64,000 bases of DNA from Micromonospora sp. WMMD882 (GCF_027497255.1 NZ_CP114903.1:1612001-1676000); one strand, 5' to 3'. Numbered from the stretch's first letter, positions 20,805 through 32,213 are shown. The notes: generated from the sequence alone by a model not told the origin. Made by a program: numbers and translations.

Positions 20805-20866
20805 TTGACGCCTCTGCTCGCTGACCATCCGACCCGACCCCGCGCCGACGCTTCCACCAGTTGAGC

Positions 20867-22649
<1,783 letters not shown>

Positions 22650-22665
22650 GCGACCGCGCCGTCGG

Positions 22666-22697
22666 GGTCCGGCCCGGGAACGTCTCCGGGCCGGACC
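22666..22697. terminator. Hairpin terminator after GH10 xylanase
   Basis: GGTCCGGCCCGG and CCGGGCCGGACC form a perfect 12-bp stem with an 8-nt loop, 17 bp after the xylanase stop and between convergent genes. Typical intrinsic-type hairpin for GC-rich actinomycetes, without a U-tract. Confidence 0.7.
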
Positions 22698-22865
22698 TGT
22701 GGCCTGCCGGCCGGACGGCTCACGCGCGCCCGCTCCTGCTCACACCCAGGACCCGTCCGCCCGGTCGGGCCCGGCGCGGACGTGGCCGGGCCCTGTGCGC
22801 GTCGGGCCGGTTGGGCGTCGGCCCCGGGGTCGCCGGAGGCAGGCTCGGCTCAGTGGCTCAGTGGC

Positions 22866-23876
22866 TCAGTGCCGCGGCGGCGCGGCTACGCTGCGCCGGG
22901 AGACCAGCGTCGGCGCGATCGTCCGGCGCAACGCGCCGCCGCTGACCGACTCGATCTGGGTGAGCAGCATGTCCAGGCTCGCCTGGGCCACCGCGGCGAA
23001 GTCCGGCCGGACGGTGGTCAGGGGCGGAATGAAGTACGCGGCCTCCGGCACGTCGTCGAAGCCCACCACGCTGATGTCGTCCGGCACCCGCCGGCCGTGC
23101 TCGTGCAGGGCCCGGAGCACCCCGAGGGCGAGGTGGTCGTTGGCGGTGAAGACGGCCGTGACCTCGGGCATCCGGGCCAGCATCTGCCCGCACCGGTAAC
23201 CCGCCGCCGCCGACCAGTCCGCGGGCACCAGAGGCGGGATCTCCGCTCCCGCCGCGAACAGCGCCTCCCGCCAGCCGTCGATGCGCCCGGCGCTGTCGAA
23301 CCAGTCCGCCGGCCCGGACACGTGCCAGACCGTACGGTGGCCCGCGTCGAGCAGGTGCTGGGTGGCGGCCCGCGCGCCGGCCACCTGGTCGACGGTGACC
23401 AGCGGCACCGGCCCCTGCGGATCACCGTCGACGGTGACCAGTGGCACCGTCTTCGGGAGACGTTCCAGCGCCTCCCCCGCCGACTCGACGGGCGCGATGA
23501 CGATCACTCCGGCGACGCGGTGCGCCAGGTGCCGCTCGACCACCGCCGAGATCGACCGGTGGTCGAGGTCGCGGACGCTGCCCACGCTGACCGCGAAGCC
23601 GGCCTCCGCGGCGGCCTGCTCCAACGCGGCGAGCAGCGAGGCCGGGCCGTAGAGGGTGGTGTTCTGGGCGACCACCCCGATCACCTGCGACCTGCCGGTG
23701 ACCAGCGCCCGGGCCGCCCGGTTCGGCCGGTAGCCCAGCTCGGCGATGGCCGCCTGCACCCGCAGCCGGGTCTGCTCACGGACGTTCGGATGACCATTGA
23801 GCACGCGCGACACGGTCTGGTGGGACACTCCGGCAAGCCGAGCCACGTCCGTCATCGCAGGATCGCGTACGGTCAT
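22866..23876 (-). CDS. LacI-family transcriptional regulator
   Basis: 336 residues from the ATG at 23876 (GGGGAG 7 nt upstream); an ATG two codons earlier is also possible. N-terminal helix-turn-helix MTDVARLAGVSHQTVSRVLNGHPNV with hinge YRPNRAARAL, followed by a periplasmic-binding-protein-like sugar-sensing domain ending in DISVVGFDDVPEAAYFIPPLTTVRPD. It sits between a xylanase and a GH43 gene. The recognition helix HQTVSRVLNG is close to that of E. coli LacI, and palindromes resembling the lac operator core occur at 20791, 26685 and 31891 upstream of secreted glycosidases. It most likely represses these genes until a released sugar binds. Confidence 0.93.
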   Translation of the reverse strand: MTVRDPAMTDVARLAGVSHQTVSRVLNGHPNVREQTRLRVQAAIAELGYRPNRAARALVTGRSQVIGVVAQNTTLYGPASLLAALEQAAAEAGFAVSVGSVRDLDHRSISAVVERHLAHRVAGVIVIAPVESAGEALERLPKTVPLVTVDGDPQGPVPLVTVDQVAGARAATQHLLDAGHRTVWHVSGPADWFDSAGRIDGWREALFAAGAEIPPLVPADWSAAAGYRCGQMLARMPEVTAVFTANDHLALGVLRALHEHGRRVPDDISVVGFDDVPEAAYFIPPLTTVRPDFAAVAQASLDMLLTQIESVSGGALRRTIAPTLVSRRSVAAPPRH

Positions 23877-24206
23877 CTCCATACTCCCCGCCTGCCCGTC
23901 GGTCGCCACAGCCCGTCAACGATGACCGGAGCGGCAAGGAATCGCACGGCGCCCACGCCGCCGAAACGTGCCGGAGTGGATAGCGCCAGGTGACGGACAG
24001 TCTACGCGAGGGGACAACCCGGAAGCGGCGAGGTGGCGCAGGCCACCCCGGCGAGCCGGGGCGCTGACGGGGGCGAACGGCGGGCTGCCGGGGCTAACGG
24101 CAGGCGGCCTGGTCCGCACGCCACCCGGAAGCGTGCGGACCAGGCCGCCGTCACCAGGCGCGGAGCGGGCGGGAAGCTCCGCCCACCCGGCGCCTCGTGA
24201 GCTGGG
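23877..24206. other. Intergenic region upstream of LacI gene, downstream of GH43
   Basis: 330 bp with no supported gene. Apart from the large hairpin at 24103-24149 I see only a degenerate GTCAACGATGAC stretch near 23915 that might be a weak operator for the LacI gene. Confidence 0.5.
24103..24149 (-). terminator. Strong hairpin terminator of the GH43-CBM13 gene
   Basis: A perfect 18-bp stem (GGCGGCCTGGTCCGCACG paired with its complement at 24132-24149) and an 11-nt loop, about 57 bp after the stop of the minus-strand GH43 gene. It also shields the LacI gene promoter. Confidence 0.8.
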
Positions 24207-26327
24207 TCACGGCGTGGCGAGCTCGAAGCGTCGCACCGTGACCGCGCCGCCCAGTGCCTGGGTGGCGTAGTTGAAGATCCCGAACCGGTAGCCCATGAAG
24301 AACTGCCAGTTGCTGTCGAGGGTCAACGCGTTGCCCAGGGCGACGAAGTTGACCCCGTCGGTGCTGTACGAGAACCGGGCCTGTCGACCCGAGCCGGGTC
24401 GGATGTCGGCGTTCGCCCGGAGCCAGATGCGTCCACCTGAGACGGCCGCGCTGGCGATCTCGGTGCCGGTGCCGGTGGTGTTCCAGCTACCGTCCATGGT
24501 CAGACCGTTGGTCATCACCACCCGGGTGGCCCCGTTGTCCCGCCGGACGCCGATCCAGGCCGAGGAGTTGCGCAGCACCGCCAGTCCGGCCCGGTCGCCG
24601 TCACGCATGGTCGAGTAGTCCAGCTCGATGGTGCCGGTCGAGGACGGCCCCTGGATCCGGTGGGTCACCGTGTTGCGGGCCCGGTAGAGGTCGTTGGTGA
24701 CCGTGGCGGTCTGCAGGCGCAGGCCGTTGTTCACCGAGTACCGGCTGGTGTCCGGGTTGTGGTTCCACTCGTACTGTGGGCCGAGGGTCGTGCCGGCGAA
24801 GGTGTCCACGCCGGTCAGCGGCTTCACCGCCCGCGGCGGCGTGGGCACGGCCGGCTTCGGGTACGTCGCGCCCCATGCGCCGTTGACCGTCTGCACCTGC
24901 GGCCAGCCGTCGCTGGTCCAGTTGATCGGTGCCATGGCCGGCATCCGGCCGCCGGGGTACGCGTCGACGAAAGCCATGTAGTACCACTGGCCGCTCTGGG
25001 TCTGCACGAGTCCGCCCTGGTGGGGGACCCCGCCACCGGAGATCGGGCCGGGCATGTTCAGCAGCACCTGGCGCATCTCGTACGGGCCCCAGGGGTTGTT
25101 GGCCTTCAGCACGTACTGGCCGTTGGCCGGGCGGGTCAGCCAGATGTAGTAGCTGCCGTTGCGCTTGTAGAACCGCGCGCCCTCCAGGGTGCCGACGCTC
25201 GACGGCGTCTGGAACACCTGTTGCGCCCGCACCTGGGTCTTACCGTCGGCGGACAACTGCGCCACGCTGATCGTGGTGTTGCCGTACGCGACGTACATGG
25301 TGTCGTTGTCGTCGACCAGCAGGCCGGCGTCGTAGTAGCAGTTGTTGATCGTGGCGTGCTGGTTCCACTGGCCGTCGACAGCCGTGGCGGTGTAGATGTA
25401 CGTCCGGGCGAAGTCGATGCAGCCGGCCCAGTAGTACGTCCGGTTGCTGGGCCGGTAGCCCAGCGTGGACGCCCAGATCCCGTTGACGTACGCCTTCTGC
25501 CCGTTGGTCAGGTCGTACTTGGTGCCGAAGTCCAGCTTGGGCACCGCGTGCCCGGCGAACTCCCAGTTCACCAGGTCGTACGAGCGCAGGATCGGCGCGC
25601 CCGGCGAGTAGTGCATCGTCGACGAGGTCAGGTAGTAGACGTCGTCGACCCGGATGACCTCGACGTCGGCGAAGTCCTGCCAGACCACCGGGTTGTTGTA
25701 CGTGCCGTTGCTGGGCGGCGGCGTGGTGGGCGGCGGGGTGGTGGGGTTGGTGCCGCCGTCGACCCGGACGAACTGCCACTGCTGGTTCGCGCCGCCCCAG
25801 TCGTCGTACTGGACGATGTTCGCCCCGTCGGCGGTCGAGGCGTTCTGCACCTCCAGGGCCTTGTTGCTGTTGCGGTTGATCAGGCGGACGTGGCCGCCGT
25901 CGGAGTCGGCCAACCGCCACTGCTGGTTGGCCCCGTTGTGGTCGGACCACTGGTGCACGGCCGCGCCGTTGGCGGTCGACACGTTCGCCACGTCGAGGAC
26001 CTTGCCCGACAACCGCGACTTGACCCGGTAGTAGCCGCCACCGGAGTCGACGAACTGCCACTGCTGCTGGTTGCCGTTGTTACGGGTCCACTGGGTGATC
26101 CGCGCGCCGTCGTTGGTGGCCAGGTTGTACACGTCCAACGCCTTGCCGCTGTTGCGGTTGACCAGCACGTACCAGGCGTTCGTGTCGACCGTCGCCGCGG
26201 CGGCCGGCGACGACGCCACCGCCGCGAGGGTGCCGCCCACCACCAGCGCCGCCGCCGCGGCGACGACCCGCGTCAGCCATCCGCGCCGCCGTGGCACGGC
26301 CGGCGGGGCCATACCAATGGTCACCAT
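24207..26327 (-). CDS. Secreted GH43 arabinofuranosidase/xylosidase-type enzyme with N-terminal CBM13
   Basis: 706 residues; ATG at 26327 with an excellent AAGGAGG 3-4 nt upstream. Signal peptide 1-45; CBM13/ricin-type trefoil about 48-190 with three QQW-type repeats (NQQQWQF, NQQWRL, NQQWQF); Pro/Thr linker; GH43 five-bladed propeller about 208-500; then a C-terminal concanavalin-like beta-sandwich. Catalytic candidates are the aspartate in DFADVEVIRVDD, the pKa-modulating aspartate in CYYDAGLLVDD and the general acid glutamate in GTLEGARFY. It probably removes arabinose or xylose side groups from hemicellulose outside the cell. The CBM13 is nearly identical in DNA to that of the GH10 gene at 39628-41118. 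Confidence 0.93.
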   Translation of the reverse strand: MVTIGMAPPAVPRRRGWLTRVVAAAAALVVGGTLAAVASSPAAAATVDTNAWYVLVNRNSGKALDVYNLATNDGARITQWTRNNGNQQQWQFVDSGGGYYRVKSRLSGKVLDVANVSTANGAAVHQWSDHNGANQQWRLADSDGGHVRLINRNSNKALEVQNASTADGANIVQYDDWGGANQQWQFVRVDGGTNPTTPPPTTPPPSNGTYNNPVVWQDFADVEVIRVDDVYYLTSSTMHYSPGAPILRSYDLVNWEFAGHAVPKLDFGTKYDLTNGQKAYVNGIWASTLGYRPSNRTYYWAGCIDFARTYIYTATAVDGQWNQHATINNCYYDAGLLVDDNDTMYVAYGNTTISVAQLSADGKTQVRAQQVFQTPSSVGTLEGARFYKRNGSYYIWLTRPANGQYVLKANNPWGPYEMRQVLLNMPGPISGGGVPHQGGLVQTQSGQWYYMAFVDAYPGGRMPAMAPINWTSDGWPQVQTVNGAWGATYPKPAVPTPPRAVKPLTGVDTFAGTTLGPQYEWNHNPDTSRYSVNNGLRLQTATVTNDLYRARNTVTHRIQGPSSTGTIELDYSTMRDGDRAGLAVLRNSSAWIGVRRDNGATRVVMTNGLTMDGSWNTTGTGTEIASAAVSGGRIWLRANADIRPGSGRQARFSYSTDGVNFVALGNALTLDSNWQFFMGYRFGIFNYATQALGGAVTVRRFELATP
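25775..26190 (-). repeat. CBM13 module repeat, copy 1 (direct repeat of about 39640-40060)
   Basis: The ricin-type module here and in the second GH10 gene share long identical DNA stretches. Over about 140 bp near 26041-26180 versus 39919-40058 I see a single base difference. Divergence is higher in the second and third trefoil repeats. Same strand, so a direct repeat. Boundaries are approximate. Confidence 0.8.
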
Positions 26328-26524
26328 GATCCTCCTTAGGGAAAACGGAACCGGGTAACCGCGCGCAGGCGGCTGCCGGGAACGCGTGAGCGTGCGCTTC
26401 AACTGGTGATGTGATCGCGCCACGACACGCTCCCCTGCCCGAGGGAGCGCGCCCAGCGGCGCCGACGGTGACGAGAGCGGCGCAGCCCGGCGCAGCTACA
26501 GGTTCAGCCGTCTTGAGTATCGAC

Positions 26525-26538
26525 TGTGAACGATAACA
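26525..26538. promoter_or_regulatory. Operator variant TGTGAACGATAACA
   Basis: Differs from TGTTATCGATAACA at two positions in the left half, with the right half intact. It lies about 200 bp upstream of the GH43-CBM13 start. Confidence 0.55.
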
Positions 26539-26684
26539 AGGGCTTAGTCAAGCCGTAACACCAACGACCCAGGGGGGCCGGCCCGGCTTCCCGGGGGGAT
26601 GCCGCCGCGGCTGGTGAGCCGACGTCGTGTCGACCCCGGACCGACGGATCCGGACCGGCGCGGACCCGGTCGACGTCCGGTCAG

Positions 26685-26696
26685 GTGAGCGCTCAC
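26685..26696. promoter_or_regulatory. lac-operator-like palindrome GTGAGCGCTCAC
   Basis: A perfect 12-bp palindrome, the core of TGTGAGCGCTCACA, located 66 bp before the TGTCATCGCTAACA site and upstream of the alpha-galactosidase gene. Confidence 0.55.
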
Positions 26697-26751
26697 AACG
26701 CGGCGGGCGGGCCGCCCTTCCCACCGAGTCGAATCGCTTTACATAGATGTT

Positions 26752-26765
26752 TGTCATCGCTAACA
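26752..26765. promoter_or_regulatory. Operator variant TGTCATCGCTAACA
   Basis: Two mismatches from the perfect TGTTATCGATAACA palindrome, symmetric around a central CG. It is about 290 bp upstream of the GH27 start codon. Confidence 0.6.
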
Positions 26766-27052
26766 TCGCTGACACCATCGCGCGCCTGACGCAGCCGTCG
26801 AAAGGACCGGTCCTCCGCGGGATCACGCGGAGCGGCCGGGCTCCGACACGGCTGTCGGTCGACGCGATCCGGGCCGTCCGTCGCGATGCCCGCGCGACGC
26901 GGCTCGCTGTTCCGTCCACCCCGCCGCCGTCCGACCCCCCGGGCGGCGGGTCGCGGCGGTCCGGCGCCGACGGGCGCTCCGGCGTCGACGACGGCCCCAG
27001 CGCCGACCGGTGACGCGCCGGTCGGCCACCCCACCACCCCAGGAGGATCTAC

Positions 27053-28708
27053 GTGCGCGTGACAACGAGATGGCTGTTGGCCGTCATGAGCGCCATGCTG
27101 GTGACGCTCACGACGGCCGCCGTCGAGTCTGCGGTCTCCCCCCAGCCCGCCCAGGCCCTGAACAACGGGGTCGGCCGGACCCCGCCGATGGGCTGGAACA
27201 GTTGGAACACGTTCGGCTGCAACATCAGCGAGACGTTGATCAAGCAGATGGCCGACGCCATCGTCAACTCCGGCATGCGCGACCTGGGCTACAAGTACGT
27301 CGTGGTCGACGACTGCTGGATGAACCCGACCCGCGACGCGCAGGGCAACCTCCAGGCCAACCCGAGCCGCTTCCCCAGCGGCATGAAGGCCCTCGGCGAC
27401 TACCTGCACTCCAAGGGCCTGCTCTTCGGCATCTACCAGGCGCCGCTGGACAAGACCTGCGCCCAGTACTTCAACTCCTACCCGGGGGCGACCGGCGCGC
27501 TCGGCCACGAGGCCCAGGACGCCCGCCAGTTCGCCGCCTGGGGCGTGGACTACCTGAAGTACGACTGGTGCTCGCCCACCGGCACCATCAACGAGCAGGT
27601 GTCCCGGTTCGCCCTGATGCGTGACGCCCTCGCGGCCACCGGCCGACCGATCCTCTACAGCATCAACTCGAACAGCATCCACGAGAAGACCGGGCCCATG
27701 CGCAACTGGGGCGACGTGGCCAACATCTGGCGTACCACCGAGGACATCACCAACACCTGGGACTCCGGCCAGACCAACGGCTACCCGATGGGCATCCAGA
27801 ACATCGTCAACGTCAACGTGCCGCTCGCCGGCTACGCCGCCCCGGGCTCGTTCAACGACCCGGACATGATGGAGGTCGGCAACGGCGGCATGACCGACAC
27901 GGAGATGCGCTCGCACTTCTCCCTCTGGACGATCATGGCGGCGCCGCTGATCGCCGGCAACGACATCCGCTCGATGTCGTCGGCCACCCAGACCATCCTG
28001 AAGAACGAGAACCTCATCGCGATCAACCAGGACAGCCTCGGTCTCCAGGCCGTCCAGGTCTCGCACGACGGCACCCGGCGCGTGCTGGCCAAGCGCCTGG
28101 CCAACGGTGACGTCGCGGTGGCCCTGTTCAACCAGGGCAACAGCACCACCACCGTCTCCACCACGGCGGCGGCGGTCGGTAAGAGCGGCACCTCGTTCAC
28201 CCTGCGCGACGCGTGGACCAACGCCGTCACCACCACCGGCGGGGCGATCAGCGCCTCCGTGCCCGCCCACGGCACCGTCGTCTACCGGGTCAGCGGCGGC
28301 GGCACCGTCACTCCCCCGCCGACGCCGACCACGTTCCGGCTGCGCAGCGAGTCCAGCGGCCGGTGCCTGGACGTCGACAACGCCGGCACCGCCAACGGCA
28401 CCGGAACCCTGATCTGGGACTGCCACAGCAACGCCAACCAGCAGTTCACCCAGAGCGGCCAGACCCTCCGGGTGCTCGGCAAGTGCCTGGACGTGCCGAC
28501 CAACGCGGCCAACGGCACCCGGGTGCAGATCTGGGACTGCAACGGCGGCAACAACCAGCAGTGGACGTTCAACGGCAACGGCTCCGTCAGCAACGTCCGG
28601 TTCCCGAACCTCTGCCTGGACGTCAACAACGGCGGCACCGCCAACGGCACCACGGTGATCCTGTGGAGCTGCCACGGCGGCGTCAACCAGCGGTGGGCCA
28701 GGGCCTGA
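27053..28708 (+). CDS. Secreted GH27 alpha-galactosidase with C-terminal CBM13
   Basis: 551 residues; GTG start with AGGAGG upstream. Signal peptide about 1-35, ending at AQA. GH27 barrel about 38-320 begins with TPPMGWNSWNTFGCN and YVVVDDCWM; the nucleophile is Asp171 in YLKYDWC and the acid/base Asp271 in SFNDPDMMEVGN. An antiparallel beta domain follows, then a short Pro/Thr linker and a ricin-type CBM13 (about 423-551, repeats NQQFTQ, NQQWTF, NQRWAR). The enzyme should release terminal alpha-galactose from galactomannan or galacto-oligosaccharides outside the cell. It converges on the GH95 gene with a shared hairpin terminator. Confidence 0.97.
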   Translation: MRVTTRWLLAVMSAMLVTLTTAAVESAVSPQPAQALNNGVGRTPPMGWNSWNTFGCNISETLIKQMADAIVNSGMRDLGYKYVVVDDCWMNPTRDAQGNLQANPSRFPSGMKALGDYLHSKGLLFGIYQAPLDKTCAQYFNSYPGATGALGHEAQDARQFAAWGVDYLKYDWCSPTGTINEQVSRFALMRDALAATGRPILYSINSNSIHEKTGPMRNWGDVANIWRTTEDITNTWDSGQTNGYPMGIQNIVNVNVPLAGYAAPGSFNDPDMMEVGNGGMTDTEMRSHFSLWTIMAAPLIAGNDIRSMSSATQTILKNENLIAINQDSLGLQAVQVSHDGTRRVLAKRLANGDVAVALFNQGNSTTTVSTTAAAVGKSGTSFTLRDAWTNAVTTTGGAISASVPAHGTVVYRVSGGGTVTPPPTPTTFRLRSESSGRCLDVDNAGTANGTGTLIWDCHSNANQQFTQSGQTLRVLGKCLDVPTNAANGTRVQIWDCNGGNNQQWTFNGNGSVSNVRFPNLCLDVNNGGTANGTTVILWSCHGGVNQRWARA

Positions 28709-28723
28709 CCCGGCGCCGCGTAC

Positions 28724-28761
28724 GGACGTGCCCCCCGGGCTCAGGCACGGGGGGCACGTCC
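28724..28761. terminator. Bidirectional hairpin terminator between GH27 and GH95
   Basis: GGACGTGCCCCCC pairs perfectly with GGGGGGCACGTCC (13 bp, 12-nt loop) in the 64-bp gap between the convergent stops, suited to end both transcripts. Confidence 0.85.
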
Positions 28762-28772
28762 GGCGACGGCCG

Positions 28773-31628
28773 TCACAGGTTCGTGACGGTCCACTGGTTG
28801 TTGGGGCTGGTGTTCGGCGCCCACAGGCAGACGGCGGAGCCCACGGTGGCGTTGCCCATGCCGTCCAGGGCGGTGCTGGTGCCCCGGTTGACGATCTGCT
28901 GCCGACCGCCGCCGACGTCGGCGAGCCGCCACTGCTGGTTGTTGCCGCCGTTCCAGGCGGCCTGGCGGACGTTGGCCCCGTTGGCGGTGTTGCCCCAACT
29001 GTCCAGGACCATGCCGTTGGTGCGGTTGACGATGCGGTACCAGCCCCCGCCGGCGTCGACCAGTTGCCACTGGAGGTTGTTGCTGCCGTCCCAGTTCCAC
29101 TGCTTCAGGTTCGACCCGGAGGCGACGTTGCCGCCGCTGTCCAGGACCAGGCCGGTCGCGGCGTTGCCGATCCGGACGTACCCGGTGGGTTGTTGCGGCG
29201 GGGCGGCCGCCGCCGTCACCCGGTAGGTCCGGCCCGCCTGGACGGGCAGGGCGATGACGTCGGTCTCCGGCTTGGTGACCGTGACGGCGCCGCCGCTCGT
29301 CGTGTCGGTCACCTCGAAGGCGCCGGTGAATGCCCGGCCGCGCACGTTGACCGTGCCGGCCCGGTCGGCCCGGATCTGGATCTCGGTGGCCTGGCCGTTG
29401 CTCCACGTCACGCCCACGGTGTAGCCGCCGCGGCCGCGCAGCCCGGAGACCTGGCCGGACGGCCACGCCGTCGGCAGCGCCGGCAGGACGTGCAGCTCGT
29501 TGTTGTGGCTGTGCAGCAGCATCTCGGCGATGCCGGAGGTCGCGCCGAAGTTGCCGTCGATCTGGAACGGCGGGTGCAGGTCGAACATGTTCGGCGCGAG
29601 CCGATCGGTGCGTACCAGGTCCCGGATCAGCTTGTGCGCCCGCGCGCCGTCCTCCAACCGAGCCCAGAAATTGATCTTCCAGGCGAGGGACCAGCCGGTG
29701 CCGTCGTCGCCGCGCAGCTCCAGGGTGCGCTTGGCGGCCTCGAAGAGCTGCGGGGTGCCCCGCCTGGTGATCTGGTTGCTGGGGTGCAGGCCGTACAGGT
29801 GCGAGACGTGCCGGTGGGTCCGCTCGGGCTCCACCCAGTCGTAGAGCCACTCCATCACGTTGCCCCGGGAGCCGACCTTCATCGGGGCCAGCCGCTGCCG
29901 GGTGGCCCGGACCTGGGTACGGAAGTCGGCGTCCACGCCGAGGATCTCGCTGGCCCGGGCACAGCCGTCGAACAGGTCCCGCAGGAGCTGGTTGTCCATC
30001 GTCGGGCCGGCGCAGACGCTGGCGTCCTGGTGGTGGCCCAGCTCCGGTGAGTTCGACGGGTTGGTCACCAGGTAGCCGAGGGTCGGCTCGGTGACCAGGG
30101 TGTCCAGGAAGAACTGGGCGGCGCCCTTCAACGCCGGGTAGTTCACCCGGAGGAACTCGACGTCCCCGGTGAACAGGTAGTGGTCCCAGATCATGGTGGC
30201 CAGCCACGCGCCGCCGGTCTGCCACATGCCCCAGAACGCGCCGTCGACGACGGAGGTGGCCCGCCAGGCGTCGGTGTTGTGGTGGGTGACCCAGCCCCGG
30301 GCGTTGTACTGCACCTGGGCGGTGCGGGCGCCCGCGGTCGCCAGGTCGTTGATCATCGAGAAGACCGGCTGGTGGCACTCGGGCAGGTTCGTCGTGTTCG
30401 CCGGCCAGTAGTTCATCGGCAGGTTCACGTTGATCGTGTACTTCGAGTCCCAGGACGGGGTCATCGAGTCGTTCCAGATGCCCTGGAGGTTGGCCGGCTG
30501 GGTGCCCGGCCGCGACGAGGCGATCAGCAGGTACCGGCCGTACTGGAACAGCAGCGCGGAGAACTGCGGGTCGGTGCTGCTCGCGTGCTGGGCGATCCGC
30601 ACGTCGGTCGTCCGGTCGGCCGCCGAGGTACGGCCGAGGTCGATCGAGACCCGGTTGAACAGCGTCTGGTGGTCGGCCACGTGCCGGCTGCGCAGGTCGT
30701 CCCAGGTGCGCGCGGTGGCGGCGTCGAGGTGCCGCCGGGCGATGCCCTGGTGGTCGCCACCCACGTTGCGGTAGTTGACGTAACTGGAGCCGATGGAGAC
30801 CAGCACCGTCACGCTGTTGGCGTTGGTCACCCGCACGGTGCCGCCGGAGCTGCTGACCGTGCCACCGTCGGCGATCACCCGGGCCAGCGCGTGGAAGCGG
30901 ACCTGGCCGGTGATCCCCTCCATGCTGCCCGAGGTGCCCTCCAGCGCCACCGTGCGGCCGTCCGGGCTGGAGATCGTCGTACGCTGCGGGCTGTCGAAGA
31001 CGCCGGTGAAGCTGATCGACCCGGCCCGGTCTGCGGTGATCCGCATGGCGATCACCTGGTCCGGCGCGCTGGCGATCACCTCACGCCGGTGCCGGACGCC
31101 GTTGGCCAGGTAGGTCGTCGTGGTGGTCGCGGTGGTCAGGTCGAGCTCACGGCGGTACTCCGTCGCGGTGACGCTGGGAAACGTCAGGTTCAGGTTGCCG
31201 ACCGGCTGGTACGCCAACTGGCCCACCGGCCGGCCGAGCATCCGCTGGTTGATCAGGTCCTGCGCCTGGGTCCACTGGTTGGCGAAGACCAGCCGCCGGA
31301 TCTCCGCCAACGCGCCCGCGCCGTTCGGGTTGCTGGGGTCGTGCGGACCACCGGCCCAGACGGTGTCCTCGTTGAGTTGCAGCCGCTCCCGGTCGACGTT
31401 GCCGAAGACCATCGCGCCGAGGCGGCCGTTGCCGACCGGGAGGGCGCGCAGCCAGTCCGTGCCGGCCGACCTGTCGTACCAGAGGGTGAGGTCGCTGGCG
31501 GCGGCGCTGGGCCCGGCCGACGCGGACGGGGCGGCCTGGGCGGCGGCCGCCAGGGACACCGGCAGCAGGGCGCCTCCCGCGCCTGCCGCGCCGGCTTTGA
31601 GCACGTGCCGTCGGGTTACGTCTGACAT
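28773..31628 (-). CDS. Secreted GH95 alpha-L-fucosidase-type enzyme with CBM13
   Basis: 951 residues; ATG at 31628. The N-terminus TRRHVLKAG followed by an Ala-rich segment is a Tat signal. The GH95 hallmark N-terminal beta-sandwich starts at LTLWYDRSAGTDWLRALPVGNGRLGAMVFG, and the (alpha/alpha)6 barrel includes NVNLPMNYWPANTTNLPECHQP and QIDGNFGATSGIAEMLLHSHN. A C-terminal ricin-type CBM13 (about 815-951) follows. GH95 enzymes invert and remove alpha-1,2-L-fucose, or alpha-L-galactose, from xyloglucan and similar glycans. The neighbouring L-fuconate catabolic genes fit fucose release. Operators TGTGAGCGCTCACA and ATGTTATCGATAACAT precede it. Confidence 0.95.
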   Translation of the reverse strand: MSDVTRRHVLKAGAAGAGGALLPVSLAAAAQAAPSASAGPSAAASDLTLWYDRSAGTDWLRALPVGNGRLGAMVFGNVDRERLQLNEDTVWAGGPHDPSNPNGAGALAEIRRLVFANQWTQAQDLINQRMLGRPVGQLAYQPVGNLNLTFPSVTATEYRRELDLTTATTTTTYLANGVRHRREVIASAPDQVIAMRITADRAGSISFTGVFDSPQRTTISSPDGRTVALEGTSGSMEGITGQVRFHALARVIADGGTVSSSGGTVRVTNANSVTVLVSIGSSYVNYRNVGGDHQGIARRHLDAATARTWDDLRSRHVADHQTLFNRVSIDLGRTSAADRTTDVRIAQHASSTDPQFSALLFQYGRYLLIASSRPGTQPANLQGIWNDSMTPSWDSKYTINVNLPMNYWPANTTNLPECHQPVFSMINDLATAGARTAQVQYNARGWVTHHNTDAWRATSVVDGAFWGMWQTGGAWLATMIWDHYLFTGDVEFLRVNYPALKGAAQFFLDTLVTEPTLGYLVTNPSNSPELGHHQDASVCAGPTMDNQLLRDLFDGCARASEILGVDADFRTQVRATRQRLAPMKVGSRGNVMEWLYDWVEPERTHRHVSHLYGLHPSNQITRRGTPQLFEAAKRTLELRGDDGTGWSLAWKINFWARLEDGARAHKLIRDLVRTDRLAPNMFDLHPPFQIDGNFGATSGIAEMLLHSHNNELHVLPALPTAWPSGQVSGLRGRGGYTVGVTWSNGQATEIQIRADRAGTVNVRGRAFTGAFEVTDTTSGGAVTVTKPETDVIALPVQAGRTYRVTAAAAPPQQPTGYVRIGNAATGLVLDSGGNVASGSNLKQWNWDGSNNLQWQLVDAGGGWYRIVNRTNGMVLDSWGNTANGANVRQAAWNGGNNQQWRLADVGGGRQQIVNRGTSTALDGMGNATVGSAVCLWAPNTSPNNQWTVTNL

Positions 31629-31890
31629 CGATGGTCCTCCGTACGGAAGCGGATCGGTGGTGGTGGGGTGGCGGTCGCGCGGCGACGGCGCGGCGCCGCT
31701 GACAGGTGCGGGTCAGCGGCTGGCGTCCGTGGCGGCGCGGCGTCAGAGGGACGGCCGTCGTCGGCGCCGGCCCCTCCACGGCCCATCCGTCCTCCTCCCG
31801 CCGCTGGCCCGGTCGGCGCCGGACCGGCGGCGGTTCGTCACCGATGTTCGGCGATCGGCCGTAGGTGGTGACACACTTTGTCGCGACGCG

Positions 31891-31904
31891 TGTGAGCGCT
31901 CACA
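31891..31904. promoter_or_regulatory. Perfect lac-type palindrome TGTGAGCGCTCACA
   Basis: Perfect 14-bp dyad (16 bp with flanking G/C) identical to the core of the ideal lac operator. It lies 263 bp upstream of the GH95 start and 66 bp from the other palindrome class. Confidence 0.65.
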
Positions 31905-31969
31905 CAGACGACGCTCGGAGCGGGAGGCCGGCACGGTGTAACCTGCGCCAACGACGACCATCGACCTCT

Positions 31970-31985
31970 ATGTTATCGATAACAT
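31970..31985. promoter_or_regulatory. Perfect 16-bp operator palindrome ATGTTATCGATAACAT
   Basis: Identical to the site at 20867-20882. Located upstream of the GH95 fucosidase gene. Confidence 0.7.
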
Positions 31986-32200
31986 TAAGTTCGTCAAGAG
32001 CCGGTAACGAACAGTCGATCCACCACGTGCCGGGTCCGTTCCGGCCGCGACGGTCAGCGGGCGAGCCAGCCGCCGCCTCGACGACCAGGGCGACGAAGGC
32101 GGTCGCCGACGTAGCGGGCGCCGCGGGTCACTCGTGCTCCTCGGTCGGGGCGGTGGCGGCCCGGTCGTGCCGCGTGATCAGGGTATCGTGACGACGGGGA

Positions 32201-32213
32201 GACATCTGATGTC
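32201..32213. promoter_or_regulatory. FadR/GntR-type operator GACATCTGATGTC with adjacent -10
   Basis: A perfect 13-bp dyad around a central T. On the plus strand it is followed directly by TTTATAG, a plausible -10 box for the regulator gene 75 bp downstream, so binding would repress autogenously. The same core recurs at 39190-39204 and 39480-39492. Confidence 0.65.

Larger units (their letters stand above)
26328..27052. other. Divergent promoter region between GH43 and GH27 genes
   Basis: 725 bp without a supported gene. It holds the operator-like sites at 26525-26538, 26685-26696 and 26752-26765, arranged between the two divergent glycosidase genes so that one set of sites could govern both. 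Confidence 0.65.

Noticed and set aside
22847..22871. Triple GGCTCAGT repeat at the LacI 3' end
   Set aside because: Three 8-bp units only, overlapping the LacI stop; no evident function beyond local slippage.
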